Positions 27,078-35,725 of a stretch of 64,000 nucleotides of DNA are shown here, piece by piece. The stretch's first letter is position 1, and every line of letters begins with the position of its first letter. The position numbers and the translations under genes are program-made. Under the pieces are notes generated by a model. The model saw only the letters and a program-made list of their open reading frames with translations, was not told where the DNA came from and did no database searches. The DNA comes from Desulfosporosinus sp. (lineage in GTDB: Bacteria > Bacillota > Desulfitobacteriia > Desulfitobacteriales > Desulfitobacteriaceae): contig DOPM01000055.1 of assembly GCA_003513495.1 (NCBI GenBank), positions 124,001 to 188,000 on the forward strand. Reading direction: 5' to 3'.

Positions 27078-27117
27078 TATAATGACCATGGTATATTTGT
27101 ATACCATGGTCATTATA
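27078..27117 (+). promoter_or_regulatory. Operator for the TetR-family regulator (18-bp perfect inverted repeat)
   Basis: TATAATGACCATGGTATA and TATACCATGGTCATTATA are perfect inverted arms with a 4-nt spacer, lying 36 bp before the tetR start. Each arm contains the sub-palindrome ACCATGGT. The position fits autorepression of the tetR/MFS/PEP-enzyme cluster. Confidence 0.8.
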
Positions 27118-27152
27118 ACTGGGTTGATATAATAATATAATGAGGTGGATTA

Positions 27153-27776
27153 TTGATGACAAAAGAACCAAACCGGCAGGAAAGGAAGAAAACTCAAACC
27201 AGAGGGTTGATCTTCGAAGCAGCAATGAAACTCTTCTTAAAGCAGGGCTATGACGATACAACTGTTGAACAAATCGTAGCCAAAGCTGATGTGGCCAAAG
27301 GTACATTTTTTAATCATTTCCCTACCAAGGATGCAATATTGTCTGAACTTGGTCGACAGCGAGTGGAACTGGCTGAAGTGTTGCTTCAAAAAGAGTTCAG
27401 TCTCCTTAGCAGCGCCCAAGAAAAGATCATTTGTTTACTAGAGGTGTTTGGCCAAGTTAATGAGGAGAACAAGGAAATTACAGAACTAGTGCTAAGAAAC
27501 ACGTTTGTTCAAATGTTCTCTGATGTTGAGCAGGAGAAACAAAACCAGCAGGAATTTATATCGGTCATTGAGGGCCTTGTGAGCGAAGGACAGGTACAGG
27601 GCGAATTTGTTAATAATGCTGAGCCTAAGCATGCAGCTGAGATCATTGCCGGCATGTATTTCTTCACTCTTTACCAGTGGGTACAAGACCAACTAGAGAA
27701 TTCTTTGCAGCTAGAACTACTCGCCAGGACCAAAATAATCTTAAGAGGAATACAAACCAGACAGAAAATAGAATAG
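27153..27776 (+). CDS. TetR-family transcriptional regulator
   Basis: 207 residues. The N-terminal helix-turn-helix is typical: IFEAAMKLFLKQGYDDTTVEQIVAKADVAKGTFFNHF-type, with KGTFFNHFPTKDAIL. The remaining 150 residues form the divergent ligand and dimer domain. It begins 36 bp after a perfect palindrome and is followed by an exporter gene, the standard arrangement of drug-responsive TetR repressors. The start has GAGGTGG upstream. Confidence 0.92.
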   Translation: MMTKEPNRQERKKTQTRGLIFEAAMKLFLKQGYDDTTVEQIVAKADVAKGTFFNHFPTKDAILSELGRQRVELAEVLLQKEFSLLSSAQEKIICLLEVFGQVNEENKEITELVLRNTFVQMFSDVEQEKQNQQEFISVIEGLVSEGQVQGEFVNNAEPKHAAEIIAGMYFFTLYQWVQDQLENSLQLELLARTKIILRGIQTRQKIE

Positions 27777-27815
27777 AGTCACTTGAACAGAGAGTGAGCA
27801 GGGGGAACGTTTGAT

Positions 27816-29215
27816 ATGGCGTTTATAGGAATTCTCCTGGGGATGTCCGCATCCATTATGATGCAGACCATTCTAGCCACTGTGCTACCGCAAGTGGTTG
27901 GCGAACTTGGGGGTGCCCAACTTTACAGTTGGGTCTTTAGTGGGTATATGGTGACCTCAACTGTTACTATTCCGATATTTGCCAAGTTAGCTGATTTATA
28001 CGGGAGAAAACGTTTTTATTTAGGGGGTATGCTTGTCTTCTTAATTGGTTCAGCTTTAAGCGGGACTGCAGATTCAATGACCGAGCTTGTGATTTATCGG
28101 GCGTTTCAAGGTTTGGGCGCTGGCGCTATCGCACCGGCAGCTATTGCAATCATAAGTGACCTATTCCCTATTGAACAGCGGGGAAAAATGCTGGGTATTT
28201 TAGCTGTAGTTCAGATCCTAGCTAATTTGATGGGGCCTTTACTAGGCGGTTATATCACAGATAATTTTGGCTGGCAGTGGTCCTTTTTTGCCGTGCTTCC
28301 TGTTGGAATATTAGCTTCGATCTTTGTAGAAAGGGGTTTGTCCGAATTATTAAAGCCTTCCAGTGCATCGGATTTTGCTAAGATCGATTGGGCAGGCGGT
28401 CTATTATTAGGGATTGGAACTGTCGATGTTTATTCAAGCACTAAGAAATTCGGTTGATTGGCAAGGAAAGCCCTTATTAACCTTATTACTTTTTGGTCTA
28501 GCTGGAATGATTTTTTACGGCTTTTTTCAGGCAGGAGAAACGCCACCCTGACCCTGTTGTTTCACTGGACTTATTAAAAACACAAAATGTTCTAGTATCC
28601 TTGGTAAGTGCCTTTTTATTGGGGGCAGTCATGTATGGAACAATAGCAGTTTTACCGATCTATGGACAGGGGTTATGGGGGGGGACTTCCCTTCAGGGAG
28701 GAAAACTTTTACTTCTCTTTACGTTAGGAACAGGTCTAGGTGGGATTGTAAGCGGCAAGTTATCTCAAACGTTCAGTTATGCCAGGTTAGCCACAGGTGG
28801 CTGGACAGTGGTAACCATGGGGTTTACTTTGCTTGCTTTTACAAGCAAAATCGATGTTTCGAATTTTCTTATGGCTCTATTAAACTTGATTAGCGGTTTT
28901 GGCTTAGGTATAACTATAGCGCTCTTTTTGTTACCGGCTCAGAACTCGGTGGCGGAGAATCGGAGAAGTGTCGCAGCTGGTCTAGTACAGCTATCCCGTA
29001 ATCTCGGAGGAGCGATTGGGATTCCCCTTATTACAGGGTTACTTACTGCTACGGGTGGGTTAGACCGAACCACTGGAACGACCGGTAAGTTTTTGGTAAT
29101 TTTCTTGGTCCTGGCCCTACTTTCAGTATTGGGGGCCATAATCGGCAATCGTTTCAAAGGTTCCGTTATAACCGACCGGGAAAATTCCCGAATTAAGCCT
29201 TTTCAAAATAATTAA
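27816..29215 (+). pseudogene. MFS multidrug exporter (DHA2/EmrB type), two frameshifts
   Basis: The first 205 codons (27816 to about 28420) encode an MFS N-terminus with LADLYGRKRFYLGG and AFQGLGAGAIAPAAIAI. The frame then shifts: a second frame carries on as FIQALRNSVDWQGKPLL to about 28545, and a third resumes at KRHPDPVVSLDLLK and continues to 29215 with the last membrane segments. Together they make one transporter of about 465 residues, so two single-base changes near 28420 and 28545 break it. This is real inactivation or two sequencing errors; the rest of the protein shows no decay. It lies between tetR and the PEP-enzyme gene and was probably their exporter. Confidence 0.82.
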
Positions 29216-29227
29216 GGAGGCGGCATA

Positions 29228-31789
29228 GTGAAGAATCGGTATATCTATTGGTTCGATGAACTGGACAAAAATTCACTTGCTCTTGTAGGTGGTAAAGGTG
29301 CTAATCTTGGAGAACTGGTAAAAGATGATTTTCCCGTTCCTGGAGGATTTTGCATAAGCGTGGAGGCGTATAAAAAGACGGTCGCTGGCCTTGAAGAGAA
29401 GATCCATTTAGTGTTAGACAGTGTTGAGTGGGGTAAACTGGATGATGTCGAAGAAAAGGCTGGACAAATAAGAACAATGATTCTGCAGAGCGCTGTATTC
29501 GATGACTTACAAATCGAAGTTAGCAAAGCATACTTAAGCCTGAGCGGGGAAATACAACCTGAGGGAGCACTGGTTGCCGTACGTTCATCCGCTACTGCTG
29601 AAGATTTGCCGGACGCTAGTTTTGCTGGACAGCAGGATAGCTATCTCAATGTTCGGGGAGAAAAAAATGTACTGGACCATGTTAAACGTTGTTGGGCCTC
29701 TTTGTGGACGGCTAGGGCCATGGCTTATAGGCAAAAACAGGGCTTTGACCATAAAACAGTCTTTCTTTCGGTAGTCATCCAATTGATGGTTGATTCTGAA
29801 GTCGCGGGAGTAGCGTTTTCGGTAAATCCATTGAATGGGAAACTGGAACAGATACTTATTTCATCATCCTACGGACTGGGGGAAACAATAGTTGCCGGTA
29901 CGGTAACACCGGACTCCTTTGTTCTTGCCAAAAAGGATCTTTCTCTTGTTGAAAGGACACTTGGGTTAAAAGAGAAACAGCTAATAAAGGAACCGGGCGG
30001 AAACAATCAACTCATTGATGTACCAATGGCATTAAGGGAACGATTTTCTCTCTCTGCCGAGCAATTAAAGGAATTAGGCAAATTAGTGTGTAGGGTCGAA
30101 GAACACTATAACACACCTATGGATATTGAATGGGCATTCTTTCAAGGAAAACTTTACCTATTGCAGGCTAGACCAGTTACTACGCTTAAACAGGATATTA
30201 GTATAAAGGATAGTCTGGTTTCCGGAAAATTGAGTAGACTTCAGCAGTTTATGATTGATGATATTTTAGAACACTATCCGGAAGCTCCTACACCGCTGGA
30301 TTATTCGGTAGTTACAATAAGTTATCAATCCTTACTGGACTCGGTGGCTGACTTAGGAAATGTCTCCCAGGCTACGGAAATTATGACGCTGAGTGAGGAT
30401 GGAGACTTAAGATTAAATCCGCCTAAAATACGGCCCTCCGTCCGAACCTTATCGATACCTTTCAAGCTCTTTCGGAAAAACGCGTTAACAACTGACCACT
30501 GGCATAACACCTATGGGAAAAACATCAAACCTTTTGTCGATGGCGTCATAGCGGAGGATCTAGCCGGAGTAAACGAGTCATTAATGCTTGAACAATTTAG
30601 GGAGATATTTGGCCTAGCACGTAAGGTCTGTGACTTAAGGTTTTATTATATATTTAAAGCTAACCTCATACCGATGACTGCCCTATCCCTAATCTTGAAG
30701 TTGTTCACTCCTAAAAGTCAACGACCTGTTTTAACGGATCTAATAATGACTGGTTTGGATTATAAAACGGCTTTGATCGACCGAGAAATTAATCGGCTTG
30801 CAGTTTTTGCCTACCAACATCCGGAAGTAAGAACGGCTTTTATCGAAGAAGACAGGGATGTCTTCTTTGGAAAGCCTATGAAAGAAGTATTTTCTCGCCT
30901 AACAGGGGGAAACGAGTTCTTACTAGGTGTTGATCGATTTCTCAAGGAATACGGTTTCCGTACCGAGAAAATGTATCAACCGTTTAGCGGAACTTCATGG
31001 CTTGAAGATCCGGCCCGTTTCTTAGTAATTATTAATGCAGCCCTGCAAGACACGTGCTTAGAGAAAAGGGAAGGAATTGAAATCGAGCGCAAGAACAAAC
31101 ATGAGCAATGGGTAAATTCGTTCAGTGCTGGTTTAAAAGGACCTATAAGACGAATCTTCGAAAGGAGTTACTTAAAAGCAAGAGAAAATCACATTATACG
31201 AGAGGATACCTTGTTTGCTTTAGAAAGTTTATTTACGGTCGGTCGGAAGATTACCGATGAATTGGGAAAGCGCTTAGTCTTGAGGGGATATCTAAATGGA
31301 GCGGAAGACATCGTTTTCCTTACTGTGGAAGAAATCACGGAAGCTTTTTTAGGAAGAATTAATAGAAATAGTTGTATTCAAATGATAAAGGTACGGAAAA
31401 TTAGAAATGCCGTCAATCAAACCTTATGGAAAAAAGCTCTTTATAGGAATTTGGATAGCAATGTAAATTCAGAAAGCCTTAAAGGACTGGCGGGTAGCCC
31501 CGGAATGGCTAAAGGGCCAGTGCGGATAATTACTGGCGTTTCTGATTTCGGAAAACTAAAAAAAGGAGACATTTTAGTTTGTCCTTATACCGATCCTACT
31601 TGGACTCCTTTATTTGGTATGGTGGCTGCAGTGGTAGCGGATACTGGTGGGCCGTTATCCCATGCGGCTATTGTAGCGAGGGAATATGGTATACCCGCTG
31701 TTTTAGGCACGAAGGTGGGAACGAAATTTTTCCAAGAAGGAGAGGTTATTCTTGTAAATGGTGAGGATGGTTCAGTGCATCGAATTTAG
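29228..31789 (+). CDS. PEP-utilising enzyme of PPDK / rifampicin phosphotransferase type
   Basis: 853 residues with an N-terminal ATP-grasp PPDK_N domain (GGKGANLGELVK at ~21, RSSATAEDLPDASFAGQQDS at ~125), a long middle domain of ~450 residues, and a C-terminal swivelling phospho-histidine domain with GGPLSHAAIVAREYGIPAV (His812). Phosphoenolpyruvate synthase has a PEP/pyruvate barrel after the His domain; here the His domain is last, the order of rifampicin phosphotransferase and related antibiotic-modifying enzymes. With tetR and an exporter directly upstream (12 bp after the MFS stop, AAGGAGG ribosome site), a detoxification role is the best inference; the substrate is unknown. Confidence 0.85.
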   Translation: MKNRYIYWFDELDKNSLALVGGKGANLGELVKDDFPVPGGFCISVEAYKKTVAGLEEKIHLVLDSVEWGKLDDVEEKAGQIRTMILQSAVFDDLQIEVSKAYLSLSGEIQPEGALVAVRSSATAEDLPDASFAGQQDSYLNVRGEKNVLDHVKRCWASLWTARAMAYRQKQGFDHKTVFLSVVIQLMVDSEVAGVAFSVNPLNGKLEQILISSSYGLGETIVAGTVTPDSFVLAKKDLSLVERTLGLKEKQLIKEPGGNNQLIDVPMALRERFSLSAEQLKELGKLVCRVEEHYNTPMDIEWAFFQGKLYLLQARPVTTLKQDISIKDSLVSGKLSRLQQFMIDDILEHYPEAPTPLDYSVVTISYQSLLDSVADLGNVSQATEIMTLSEDGDLRLNPPKIRPSVRTLSIPFKLFRKNALTTDHWHNTYGKNIKPFVDGVIAEDLAGVNESLMLEQFREIFGLARKVCDLRFYYIFKANLIPMTALSLILKLFTPKSQRPVLTDLIMTGLDYKTALIDREINRLAVFAYQHPEVRTAFIEEDRDVFFGKPMKEVFSRLTGGNEFLLGVDRFLKEYGFRTEKMYQPFSGTSWLEDPARFLVIINAALQDTCLEKREGIEIERKNKHEQWVNSFSAGLKGPIRRIFERSYLKARENHIIREDTLFALESLFTVGRKITDELGKRLVLRGYLNGAEDIVFLTVEEITEAFLGRINRNSCIQMIKVRKIRNAVNQTLWKKALYRNLDSNVNSESLKGLAGSPGMAKGPVRIITGVSDFGKLKKGDILVCPYTDPTWTPLFGMVAAVVADTGGPLSHAAIVAREYGIPAVLGTKVGTKFFQEGEVILVNGEDGSVHRI

Positions 31790-31947
31790 TAGTAAACAAA
31801 TTCGTACCTCCTGCAGCCAATTCCCCCGATAACTCCTAAAATAGTGATAATCACGCCAGTGGTATTCGCATTCCCACCTTTCCATCTTCATGGCCTGGGC
31901 TTCGGCGCTCTTGTAGCCAATTATATAAAAACACCAACGACACAAGC

Positions 31948-32225
31948 GACACAAGGGGACGGTTCTTCTGTGTCAATGTCTAAGCCTTTCGGACAATGTG
32001 GAATGGAAAGCCAGTGACCTTGCATTTTTGCCGCAGGCTTAATCCATCATTTCTTAAACGCCTCAATATTTTGTTTGTGCATCCTTGTCCATCTTCTGTA
32101 AAGCCGTTACTGGTTTACCTCTCATTATTCTCTTGGTGATTTCATATGCTTCGGCTTTCGCTGATTCGTTTGGTCTTATCGCAATCCAGGCAGTGGTCTT
32201 CGTTATCCTCTTCTGTGAATTTTTG
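31948..32225 (-). repeat. RAYT-element derivative, copy 1 (right end missing)
   Basis: Starts with the element's left end (GACACAAGGGGACGGTTC) and follows the 3' part of the transposase gene of the intact copy at 58140-59021, including the RISESEAYEITK-coding region, with frameshifts. Similarity stops near 32225 and no right terminal repeat is found. 31790-31947 and 32226-32409 show no gene; a short frame at 31800-31900 is unconvincing. Confidence 0.82.
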
Positions 32226-32409
32226 TGTTCCCACAATCGGGGCACTTTGCTTAATCTGTGATCTAAAATCCCTCCTTAACCTTTGTACATGATTCAATAA
32301 ATTCGCTTGATTACCTATCCGTTATGCCAGTTTGCACTCCTCCCGCGATAAGCACAACACCGATATTGATGAAAATTCATACTGCCATTCCCTCCTTCCT
32401 CTAGAATGA

Positions 32410-33132
32410 CTAATGCCTGAAGGAATAATAATTGTATGAAGTCACTTGGATCAGCATTATCATACAGCTTATGAATATAGGGAATGTACCAGTTTCCAAT
32501 GTAATATTGCTTATCATCGTAATCACTATAAATCCTAAAGATACATTTTTTGATACTTGAAACGCGTTGTAACCACATTTATATATTCTAAGTTTTTCAG
32601 CTTCATCACAGCTTTCCAAAAAGTCCTTATGAAATCGAAGAGAAGTAGGTTCACCTTTTAAACGGTTATCCATTTTTTGTATATATCTGATAGCCACAAT
32701 CTCTAATACCGATGCGCATATGACGTTAAACATAAACAGAAACATGACAAGTAAGAAATCACCTCTGGTTTTATCAAAAGTCATTCCGAATAGCATCATG
32801 TTCAGTATTAAAAACACTCCATTAATTAGCATTGATAAATTAAATGAATCCTCACCGGCTTTTTCATAAGCATCGGCTCTGTCGTCTGATATGTTAATTT
32901 GATTATAATTTCTCTTAGCTTTCACATATTGATATACCGCTGGCAAAAATAAGCATAGAATCAATCCAATATAAAATGCTAAGCTATTTCTAACAAAAAA
33001 ATCTCCGATTTGAACAAAACTACGAATATAATTAGGTTGATGTAGTTTGAGTAATCCCAACGAAAGGATTATCCCTATTACTCCACCAATACCCATTAAA
33101 AATACCATCTTAAATATTGTTTTCCTATTCAT
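32410..33132 (-). CDS. DUF3169-type membrane protein
   Basis: 240 residues from the ATG at 33132, which overlaps the end of the upstream XRE regulator gene. Six or so hydrophobic segments arranged in three pairs, the charged central region KAKRNYNQINISDDRADAYEKAGE and a C-terminal YNYYSFRH resemble DUF3169 proteins, which usually sit next to a small Cro/CI-type regulator as here. Function unknown; such pairs may act in membrane or antimicrobial stress. The open frame extends 16 codons upstream, inside the regulator gene, but the overlap start is more natural. Confidence 0.75.
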   Translation of the reverse strand: MNRKTIFKMVFLMGIGGVIGIILSLGLLKLHQPNYIRSFVQIGDFFVRNSLAFYIGLILCLFLPAVYQYVKAKRNYNQINISDDRADAYEKAGEDSFNLSMLINGVFLILNMMLFGMTFDKTRGDFLLVMFLFMFNVICASVLEIVAIRYIQKMDNRLKGEPTSLRFHKDFLESCDEAEKLRIYKCGYNAFQVSKNVSLGFIVITMISNITLETGTFPIFISCMIMLIQVTSYNYYSFRH

Positions 33133-33340
33133 TCTCTTTGTCCTCCTTATAACAAAATACTTCCTCCACAGCCACATCAAATACTCTACATAGCTTAAGT
33201 ACCAAGGTTATTGAAGGATTGTAATCGCCTCTTTCAATTAAGCTGATCGTTTGCCTGGATACACCAACTAATTGACCTAATTCAGCCTGGTTTATTCCAA
33301 GTTTTGCTCTTTGAACTCTTAATGTATTAGTTAAGGGCAT
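33125..33340 (-). CDS. Small XRE-family (Cro/CI-like) regulator
   Basis: 71 residues, nearly all helix-turn-helix: RAKLGINQAELGQLVGVSRQ and TISLIERGDYNPSITLVLKL, ending in acidic KEDKENE. This YozG/YgzD-like type commonly pairs with a DUF3169 or similar membrane protein, translated from an overlapping start as here. It probably controls its own operon through the paired dyads at 33686-33734. Ribosome site GAAAGGAGAAAAAT. Confidence 0.9.
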   Translation of the reverse strand: MPLTNTLRVQRAKLGINQAELGQLVGVSRQTISLIERGDYNPSITLVLKLCRVFDVAVEEVFCYKEDKENE

Positions 33341-33496
33341 ATTTTTCTCCTTTCAAGAAATCTACTAACAGTGAACATTAATGCTCTAATATAGATTCTC
33401 TGCTTTTTCTGCTCCACTTTTTTAAAGAAGCTAAACCAAATCAAATGCAATTCCATTCCGCATCCTATAAAAATGACGATAATCTTAGGTTATCAC

Positions 33497-33640
33497 TCAA
33501 TTTTTGATTTCGACAAGGAGTTCTTCATCCCCAATACTAGCTTTTTCATCAACCTCTTCAGTTGGTTAATTGTAATCTCTTTGATTCTTTTCCCCTAACA
33601 TCTCTTCAATGGATTAAATATTTTTTTAATCGTCTTGCAT
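33497..33640 (-). pseudogene. Decayed small ORF (three in-frame stops) upstream of the XRE gene
   Basis: A strong ribosome site (GGAAGGAG) precedes an ATG at 33640, but the frame has TAA at codons 5, 9 and 25 before ending at codon 48. Between stops it reads like real protein (SIEEMLGEKNQRDYN, PTEEVDEKASIGDEELLVEI). It lies between the promoter at 33708-33736 and the XRE gene, so it may be a dead first gene of that operon. No homologue recognised. Confidence 0.35.
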
Positions 33641-33685
33641 AAAACTCCTTCCTCAAACATGATTGACAGTTTTGTTTTGCAATAC

Positions 33686-33736
33686 GACAACTATTTTTGT
33701 CATTATTAGTGTATCACTGACAACTATTGTTGTCAA
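33686..33736 (-). promoter_or_regulatory. Promoter with paired operator dyads for the XRE/DUF3169 operon
   Basis: Minus strand TTGACA (33736-33731), 17-nt spacer, TACACT (33713-33708). Two related dyads, GACAACTATTGTTGTC (33719-33734) over the -35/spacer and GACAACTATTTTTGTC (33686-33701) downstream of the -10, are spaced 33 nt apart. This fits repression by the small XRE protein. The leader to the XRE start is about 360 nt and contains the decayed ORF. Confidence 0.6.
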
Positions 33737-33794
33737 CCAAGTTAAGGCCAAGTTAACGGAATGAATGATCATAGTCGTAAAAGCTACACTCGAG

Positions 33795-33850
33795 ACACCC
33801 GTCATCAATAGCTGACCCTCTATGTTTATACAGAACTCACCGTAGCCGAC
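33795..33850 (-). pseudogene. Fragment duplicating part of the broken gene at 40485-41140
   Basis: GACACCCGTCATCAATAGCT and the following ~35 bp match 40526-40580 closely and, on the minus strand, encode the same KGSAIDDGCL stretch. No other part of the gene is present, so this is a scrap left by duplication. The rest of 33740-34150 carries no gene. Confidence 0.65.
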
Positions 33851-34077
33851 CCAGCTTGTAAGATGTTATATATTTTTCGGTTTTCTTGTGAAAAAGAATA
33901 TTTTTTAGTATCAACTAGAGAAAAGTTTATGGACATTAAGTACTACCCCAGTTATGAGATGTGGACATCACGATAGGGGTATTAATGAATCTTGTCCATC
34001 TCCCTTCATGGCGATAACAGACCAGATTGTGTGATTCAATTAACAGTTCAGATATGATTTATAGCACTTAAAAAAGA

Positions 34078-34090
34078 TTGACTAGTCACA
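34078..34090 (+). promoter_or_regulatory. Possible HcpR/FNR-like operator upstream of hcp
   Basis: TTGACTAGTCACA contains the palindrome TGACTAGTCA, 67 bp before the hcp start. Hybrid-cluster genes in anaerobes are often controlled by the CRP/FNR-type regulator HcpR at dyads of this general size; the match is by shape only. Confidence 0.25.
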
Positions 34091-34156
34091 GTCTAATCCC
34101 TCTTCCTAAAGTATCATAAATTCATAAGTCATTAAACAAAAGGAGATTGAAACACA

Positions 34157-35518
34157 ATGTCATTAAAAGATTTTTTCACATTTGGTGGTAAATCCCAAAA
34201 CGATAAAGGCTTTGTAAAAGAAATCAATCCAATGTTTTGTTATCAATGTGAACAAACCCCTAGTGGCGGGTGCACTAAATTCGGAGTTTGCGGTAAGAAC
34301 CCGGATATCGCTAGTCTTCAAGATACCATAATCTTTGGTTTAAAAGGGGTAGCGGCCTACGCCACACATGCACGGCAACTGGGTTATAGCGACCCGGAAG
34401 TCGAGAAAATAACTCACGAAGCGTTGTATTCAACCTTGACCAACTCAAATTTTAATCTTGCCGAAACCATTGGCATGGCCCTTAAAGTTGGAACTGCAAC
34501 CGTTAAGATTATGGATGTCTTGGACCAAGCCCATACAGCTTTGCTGGGAACACCAACACCAGTAACCGTTTCCGAAGACAAAATTGAAGGGCATTGTATT
34601 GTCGTCACCGGGCATAACCTGTTTGCCCTCGAACAGCTTCTAAAACAAAGCGAAGGCAAAGGCGTTAATATTTATACCCACTCTGAAATGTTGCCGGCGC
34701 ACGGTTATCCTCATTTAAAAAAATATGAGCATTTGAAGGGTAATATCGGTAAGTCCTGGTTTGATCAGCGGCAGCTCTTTGAAGCTTTTCCCGGAGCAAT
34801 CCTCGGTACAACCAACTGCGTGATGCCGATTAAAGGAAGTTATAGTGATCGATTCTGGTCCTACGATGTTGCAGGTTTGGAAGGAGTCGCAAAGATCGCC
34901 AATGATGATTTTACCCCTATCATCGAAAAGGCTCTGTCCTTACCTAAAGCGGATGTCAAATCGAATAAGACTTTGCTGACAGGATTTCACCATACCACAG
35001 TATTAGGTATTGCCCCACAAATTATTGATGCCGTAAAAGCTGGGAAAATCAAGCGCTTCTTTGTCATTGCAGGCTGTGATGCACCAGGAAAAGGCGGCGA
35101 CTATTATCGTGAATTAGCTCTCTCCGTTCCTCAAGACTGTGTCATACTAACCACTTCCTGCGGTAAGTTTCGTTTTAATGACCATGATTTTGGTACGATT
35201 GATGGAATTCCCCGTTATATTGATTTAGGTCAATGCAATAATTCCGGTTCAGCCGTGAAAATTGCTCTAGCCTTAGCAGATGCCTTTGGCTGCGGAGTAA
35301 ACGACCTTCCGCTAACTATTGTTCTCTCCTGGTTTGAACAAAAAGCCGTGGCCATTCTATTGGGACTCTTTAGCTTAGGCGTAAAAAACATCTATGTTGG
35401 GCCAAAAGCTCCAGAATTCATTACTCCCGGTGTATTGAGTGTCCTCCAAGAAAACTTCAATCTTCAATTAACCGGAGATGTGAAGACTGACCTTCCCAAT
35501 ATGTTAGCAGGTAAATAG
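34157..35518 (+). CDS. hcp: Hybrid cluster protein (hydroxylamine/nitric oxide reductase), short form
   Basis: 453 residues. An N-terminal 4Fe-4S site Cys28-x2-Cys31-x7-Cys39-x5-Cys45, then hybrid-cluster ligands including GHNLFALEQLL, LGTTNCVMP, FVIAGCDAPGKGG, LTTSCGKFRFN and LGQCNNSG. Most Hcp are ~550 residues with a two-bundle helical region after the first cluster; this one is about 100 shorter there, as in the class III proteins. Hcp reduces hydroxylamine or, physiologically, NO in nitrosative stress. The first 20 residues before NPMFCYQC are an extension. Monocistronic with its own terminator. Confidence 0.93.
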   Translation: MSLKDFFTFGGKSQNDKGFVKEINPMFCYQCEQTPSGGCTKFGVCGKNPDIASLQDTIIFGLKGVAAYATHARQLGYSDPEVEKITHEALYSTLTNSNFNLAETIGMALKVGTATVKIMDVLDQAHTALLGTPTPVTVSEDKIEGHCIVVTGHNLFALEQLLKQSEGKGVNIYTHSEMLPAHGYPHLKKYEHLKGNIGKSWFDQRQLFEAFPGAILGTTNCVMPIKGSYSDRFWSYDVAGLEGVAKIANDDFTPIIEKALSLPKADVKSNKTLLTGFHHTTVLGIAPQIIDAVKAGKIKRFFVIAGCDAPGKGGDYYRELALSVPQDCVILTTSCGKFRFNDHDFGTIDGIPRYIDLGQCNNSGSAVKIALALADAFGCGVNDLPLTIVLSWFEQKAVAILLGLFSLGVKNIYVGPKAPEFITPGVLSVLQENFNLQLTGDVKTDLPNMLAGK

Positions 35519-35535
35519 GATAATCAATAAGTAAT

Positions 35536-35573
35536 AAAGCGTGGTCAAGGGCGACAATCCTTGACCACGCTTT
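35536..35573 (+). terminator. hcp terminator
   Basis: AAAGCGTGGTCAAGG and CCTTGACCACGCTTT form a 15-bp perfect stem with an 8-nt loop, then TTCA; placed 17 bp after the hcp stop. Confidence 0.85.
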
Positions 35574-35598
35574 TCAAAAGAGAATGAGGACCTCACTT

Positions 35599-35705
35599 AC
35601 TATTCCGTTTAACACCAATCTTCTAGGCGCAGTGCCTGCTATCTCCTCAACTACCTACAATCAGGATTATTCATTAGTCTATGCCAGTTAACATTGCCAG
35701 AAAAA
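35599..35705 (+). pseudogene. Scrap of the gene at 42072-43326 with an internal deletion
   Basis: 35599-35690 matches 42967-43058 with few changes, then continues as 43147-43165. The two blocks are fused across a GTTA present at both breakpoints, so about 90 bp were lost by recombination at a short direct repeat. It has no start or stop of its own. Confidence 0.8.
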
Positions 35706-35725
35706 TTAACCCAACTACTAGTGGC

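Noticed and set aside
31772..31954. 60-codon minus-strand frame after the PEP enzyme
   Set aside because: No ribosome site or similarity; another frame nearby reads small-membrane-protein-like residues but is also unsupported.
33741..34150. Possible riboswitch or leader before hcp
   Set aside because: No conserved fold was recognisable; only a weak HcpR-like dyad and a duplicated scrap stand out.
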